This document shows, piece after piece, positions 63,722 to 64,000 of a stretch of 64,000 nt of DNA. The notes beneath the pieces are model-generated. The model ran no database searches, had not been told where the DNA came from, and saw only the letters and a list, made by a program, of their open reading frames with translations. The translations under genes and the position numbers were made by a program. Each line of letters begins with the position of its first letter. Within the stretch, counting starts at the first letter, position 1. The DNA comes from Bog-756 sp963828385 (GTDB lineage Bacteria > Actinomycetota > Acidimicrobiia > Acidimicrobiales > RAAP-2): contig CAWHEF010000001.1 of assembly GCA_963828385.1 (NCBI GenBank), positions 225,540-289,539 on the forward strand, given 5' to 3'.

Positions 63722-64000
63722 GTGGCTGATGCCGAAGTGGTCGCCGGAGCAGTGCTGCGTGACGCTCGCAGGCGGGCCCGTTTGTCCCAGACCGATCTCG
63801 CCCGGAGGGCGCATGTCGCTCAGAGCGTGGTCAGTGCGTACGAGTCGGGTCGACGCGAGCCGGCGTTCGCGACGCTGGCCCGGATGGTCGCGGCCACCGG
63901 CCACGGGCTCCTGACGGCTGAAGCCGGACGGCCGGTCACGCCTTGGGTTGCCGGACACGCCCCTCGGTCGCCGGCTCCGGCGGCACCGGTCCGCGGTCCC
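63722..64000 (+). CDS. XRE-family transcriptional regulator (3' truncated by window edge)
   Basis: GTG 63722 with ribosome site GGAGAATGGC; open to the end. HTH: ADAEVVAGAVLRDARRRARL, SQTDLARRAHVAQSVVSAYE, SGRREPAFATLARMVAATGH, GLLTAEAGRPVTPW. The S-Q-x-x-L-A ... SxxSxYExGRxxP pattern is the Cro/C1 (HipB-like) HTH. In actinobacteria, proteins with this start often carry an attached nucleotidyltransferase or act as an antitoxin; the deciding part is outside the window. Confidence 0.8.
   Translation, partial: MADAEVVAGAVLRDARRRARLSQTDLARRAHVAQSVVSAYESGRREPAFATLARMVAATGHGLLTAEAGRPVTPWVAGHAPRSPAPAAPVRGP

Overview
This 64 kb window is high-GC DNA from an actinobacterium. Supporting evidence: GTG and ATG starts, GTGA/ATGA gene overlaps, a maleylpyruvate-isomerase/DinB-type (mycothiol-associated) protein, GTTT-N15-GGGTA stress-sigma promoters, and PPK1 beside a single-domain pyrophosphatase. 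The gene mix suggests a free-living, perhaps Acidimicrobiia-like, organism; that placement is inference only.

Layout. 0-6.5 kb (+): sugar/alcohol oxidation (gluconate 2-dehydrogenase subunit 3-like and GMC oxidoreductase), GH15 glucoamylase/trehalase-like enzyme, SDR, small membrane proteins and LapA. 6.6-8.9 kb: a convergent GAF-SpoIIE phosphatase and MEDS-HATPase kinase, the parts of a partner-switching stress-sigma circuit; matching promoters lie at 5.99 and 9.37 kb and far away at 62.9 kb. 9.4-16 kb: membrane proteins, GNAT, VOC, a Gly-rich secreted protein, a YbhN-like protein and a lipoprotein. 16-20.3 kb (-): TM0106-type RecB nuclease/SF1 helicase next to a broken ARPP-1 gene. 20.3-30.6 kb: a decayed accessory stretch (KatE catalase, ABC permease scrap, LuxR/LAL regulator, MMPL transporter, recombinase and MFS scraps), almost every gene with frameshifts. 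30.6-33.6 kb: an island-like segment between a tRNA-like remnant and an intact tRNA-Ala(TGC), carrying VapBC, a chimeric methyltransferase scrap and a DHFR-like reductase. 33.7-37.9 kb (-): methyltransferase, an unusual ferritin-like/DUF362 fusion and an extended SDR. 38-42.5 kb: CMD-like protein, SHOCT protein, divergent ppa and ppk1. 42.5-48.6 kb: aldo/keto reductase, L,D-transpeptidase, questin-oxidase family gene behind a SoxR-like promoter, secreted beta-helix protein and MDR oxidoreductase. 48.7-59.1 kb: secreted GH78 rhamnosidase-like enzyme, NHL-repeat protein, ArsR/SRPBCC/VOC module, arylsulfotransferase-like protein and large sulfatase. 59.3-64 kb: MDMPI protein, iron permease, a degenerate IS3-family element, ICMT-like methyltransferase, two tiny membrane proteins, a 3'-half tRNA-Pro and the start of an XRE regulator.

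About 25 apparent single-base indels interrupt otherwise well-conserved reading frames. They are clustered (two at 0.9-1.1 kb; at least ten at 19.5-22.9 kb), while many long genes (helicase 1127 aa, PPK 700 aa, sulfatase 765 aa) are intact. They could be uncorrected sequencing indels, real decay of accessory DNA, or both. Broken genes are annotated over their full reconstructed extent with the break positions given.
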